Positions 7,270 to 8,049 of a DNA stretch of 8,049 nt are shown here, one piece after another; the first letter of the stretch is position 1; each line of letters begins with the position of its first letter. The notes beneath the pieces are model-generated. The model was given only the letters and a program-made list of their open reading frames with translations, did not search any database and had not been told where the DNA came from. The stretch covers positions 1-8,049 of the forward strand of contig JAFGUL010000176.1 in the NCBI GenBank assembly GCA_016938535.1, given 5' to 3'. This DNA is from Candidatus Delongbacteria bacterium. Its GTDB lineage: Bacteria > Delongbacteria > UBA4055. The position numbers and the translations under genes were made by a program.

Positions 7270-7338
7270 TCATTATCGCTATATGCCAATAAATAAAGAT
7301 GTAACCTCAAGTCGGAGTAACAAAAAGGAGCAATCAAA

Positions 7339-7421
7339 ATGAAAATACTAAATCTAAGAAAATTACAGTATCCTATTTGATCTCACTGACAATTATTCTG
7401 TGGGAAATTTGCATTAAATAG
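7339..7421 (+). pseudogene. possible frameshifted signal-peptide ORF behind a strong RBS
   Basis: AAGGAG at 7325-7330 is a near-perfect Shine-Dalgarno, 8 nt before ATG 7339. The ATG frame gives only 13 codons (MKILNLRKLQYPI, TGA at 7378-7380). If one A is added to the A-run at 7342-7345, the reading becomes 27 codons to TAG 7419-7421: a Lys-rich start (MKNTKSKK) followed by a hydrophobic stretch (ITVSYLISLTIILW), which looks like an export signal. That suggests a decayed gene for a secreted protein, or a sequencing error in a homopolymer. A genuine short leader peptide is the alternative. I see no recognisable protein family downstream in that frame. Confidence 0.3.
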
Positions 7422-7424
7422 TCC

Positions 7425-7446
7425 AATTCGGTAAGGAGCCGTAATT
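7425..7446 (+). other. small imperfect hairpin with an orphan Shine-Dalgarno in its loop
   Basis: AATTCGG (7425-7431) can pair with CCG-T-AATT (7439-7446, one bulged T) around the loop TAAGGAG, which contains AAGGAG at 7433-7438. No ATG or GTG lies at the right spacing; only ATT at 7444 does, opening a 21-codon frame ending at TGA 7507-7509. There is no poly-T tract after it, so it is not a convincing terminator. It may be a remnant of a lost gene start or chance. Confidence 0.25.
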
Positions 7447-7450
7447 ATTC

Positions 7451-7479
7451 TTGACAAAAGAATTCTCGTGCGGCATATT
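7451..7479 (+). promoter_or_regulatory. possible sigma-70-type promoter for the 7521 gene
   Basis: TTGACA at 7451-7456 is a perfect -35 consensus, and CATATT at 7474-7479 matches four of six -10 positions with a 17-bp spacer. It would leave an untranslated leader of about 35 nt before ATG 7521. The rest of 7270-7520 contains only the broken mini-ORF and the hairpin listed separately. Confidence 0.4.
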
Positions 7480-7520
7480 TCTTTCGCATATGTAAAATCC
7501 GATAAGTGAAAGTAGGTATT

Positions 7521-8049
7521 ATGAAATCGAAAGTGCAATTCAAGATCATCATTTTGTTTTTTTTAACCACAACCTGTACTACTGTAATATACCCCCAGGA
7601 GCAAAAAAAACAGGAAAACTTCTGGTTAAGTTTCGGTTTGGGTGTTGGCGATAATAACATTGATTATTGGCAGCCTTATCCTTCATATCCTTTAAGTTTC
7701 AGTTATTCTGCCGGGAGTAAATTATTCTGATTCAGGCACTATTATAATTCATTGACAAAACCTGCCTCTGAGCAGATGAGAAGCGTAAGAGATATTGGAT
7801 TTCTTTACGGTCACAGAAAGCAATTCAGCATAGGCGCGTTATTTCTCGGCGGTGGAATTAGTTTAGTCACGGGTTACTTCTATTCCTATGAATATGCAGA
7901 AGATACAGGATATACTTATGACAGGGAAAAATTTTCAGCAGTCGGTTTCCCTTTTGAAGCCCAGATTGACTGGTCGCCTTTCAGGAAGTTCGGGATCGGA
8001 TTAAGTATTTACGGTGATCTAAATACCGAAATGAGTTTTTACGGAATAA
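7521..8049 (+). pseudogene. secreted outer-membrane beta-barrel-like protein, interrupted by in-frame TGA, 3' end outside window
   Basis: ATG 7521 starts a secreted protein with a basic start (MKSK), a hydrophobic segment (IIILFFLTTTC) and a Gln/Glu/Lys linker (YPQEQKKQE); Cys19 might be lipidated. Then come alternating aromatic/glycine strands typical of outer-membrane barrels (FWLSFGLGVGDNN, YPLSFSYSAGSKLF). At codon 70 there is a TGA (7728-7730). The same frame continues without another stop to the window end, and the sequence stays barrel-like: FRHYYNSL, DIGFLYGHRKQFSIGALFLG, GISLVTGYFYSY, FPFEAQIDWSPF, KFGIGLSIYGDL. Hence it is one gene broken by a single stop rather than two genes. The product as written is 69 residues. 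ATG 7521 is preferred over GTG 7506 because it is followed directly by the signal peptide; the AGG at 7514-7516 is a weak ribosome-binding site. Causes could be nonsense mutation, phase variation, readthrough or sequencing error. Function unknown; a surface protein of unassigned family. Confidence 0.75.

Noticed and set aside
7267..7277. ATAAT-C-ATTAT palindrome just after the lipoprotein stop
   Set aside because: Short, AT-only and without a T-tract; expected by chance in such AT-rich sequence.
7728..7780. Selenocysteine insertion at the TGA in the barrel gene
   Set aside because: The only nearby stem is CTGC/GCAG (7762-7775) with a CTCTGA loop, which lacks the bacterial SECIS loop features, and selenocysteine in such a surface protein would be odd.
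7521..8049. Genome-wide reassignment of TGA to an amino acid
   Set aside because: TGA ends the lipoprotein gene at 2911-2913 exactly where acpS begins, and a full RF2 with its TGA-dependent control site is present.

Overview
The window is a single-strand (+) block of a Gram-negative-type (diderm) bacterial genome. It has moderate GC and the feel of an FCB-like or candidate-phylum lineage: loose lipoboxes, TPR lipoproteins and outer-membrane barrel proteins. That placement is an impression from protein style, not a proven taxonomy. I see no mobile element, CRISPR array, tRNA or rRNA.

Region 1 (1-560) is the 3' part of a WecD/FdtC-like GNAT acetyltransferase gene whose true start lies before the window. 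It suggests that a nucleotide-amino-sugar/glycan gene set lies upstream. Region 2 (about 571-6716) is a tightly packed run of seven genes with intergenic gaps of 18 nt or less, two of them overlapping, so probably one operon. In order: an exported protein with a TolB/CsgG-like N-terminal domain; a TPR-type lipoprotein; acpS (holo-ACP synthase); prfB (release factor 2, with the classical +1 programmed frameshift fully visible); a 156-residue cytoplasmic protein I do not recognise; an AmrS-like radical SAM enzyme lacking the usual C-terminal extension; and an LPG-synthase/YbhN-type flippase-like membrane protein. The mix of envelope, lipid-synthesis and translation genes looks like a housekeeping operon.

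Region 3 (6717-8049) changes character. Base composition becomes much more AT-rich, packing loosens, and there are signs of gene decay. It holds a small AT-rich lipoprotein with a C-terminal membrane helix, a 13-codon ORF behind a perfect Shine-Dalgarno that looks like a frameshifted signal-peptide ORF, an orphan Shine-Dalgarno in a small hairpin, and a secreted barrel-like protein gene. The barrel gene is interrupted by one in-frame TGA at 7728-7730, after which the same frame stays open and protein-like to the window edge. Because the window encodes a normal RF2 and uses TGA as an ordinary stop at 2911-2913, that TGA most simply means a nonsense mutation or a sequencing error rather than a recoded codon.

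I do not see a convincing new multi-gene system. The best items for follow-up are the interrupted barrel gene, the prfB recoding site with UGAU context and a second in-frame UGA, the tail-less AmrS, and the unknown protein between prfB and the radical SAM gene.
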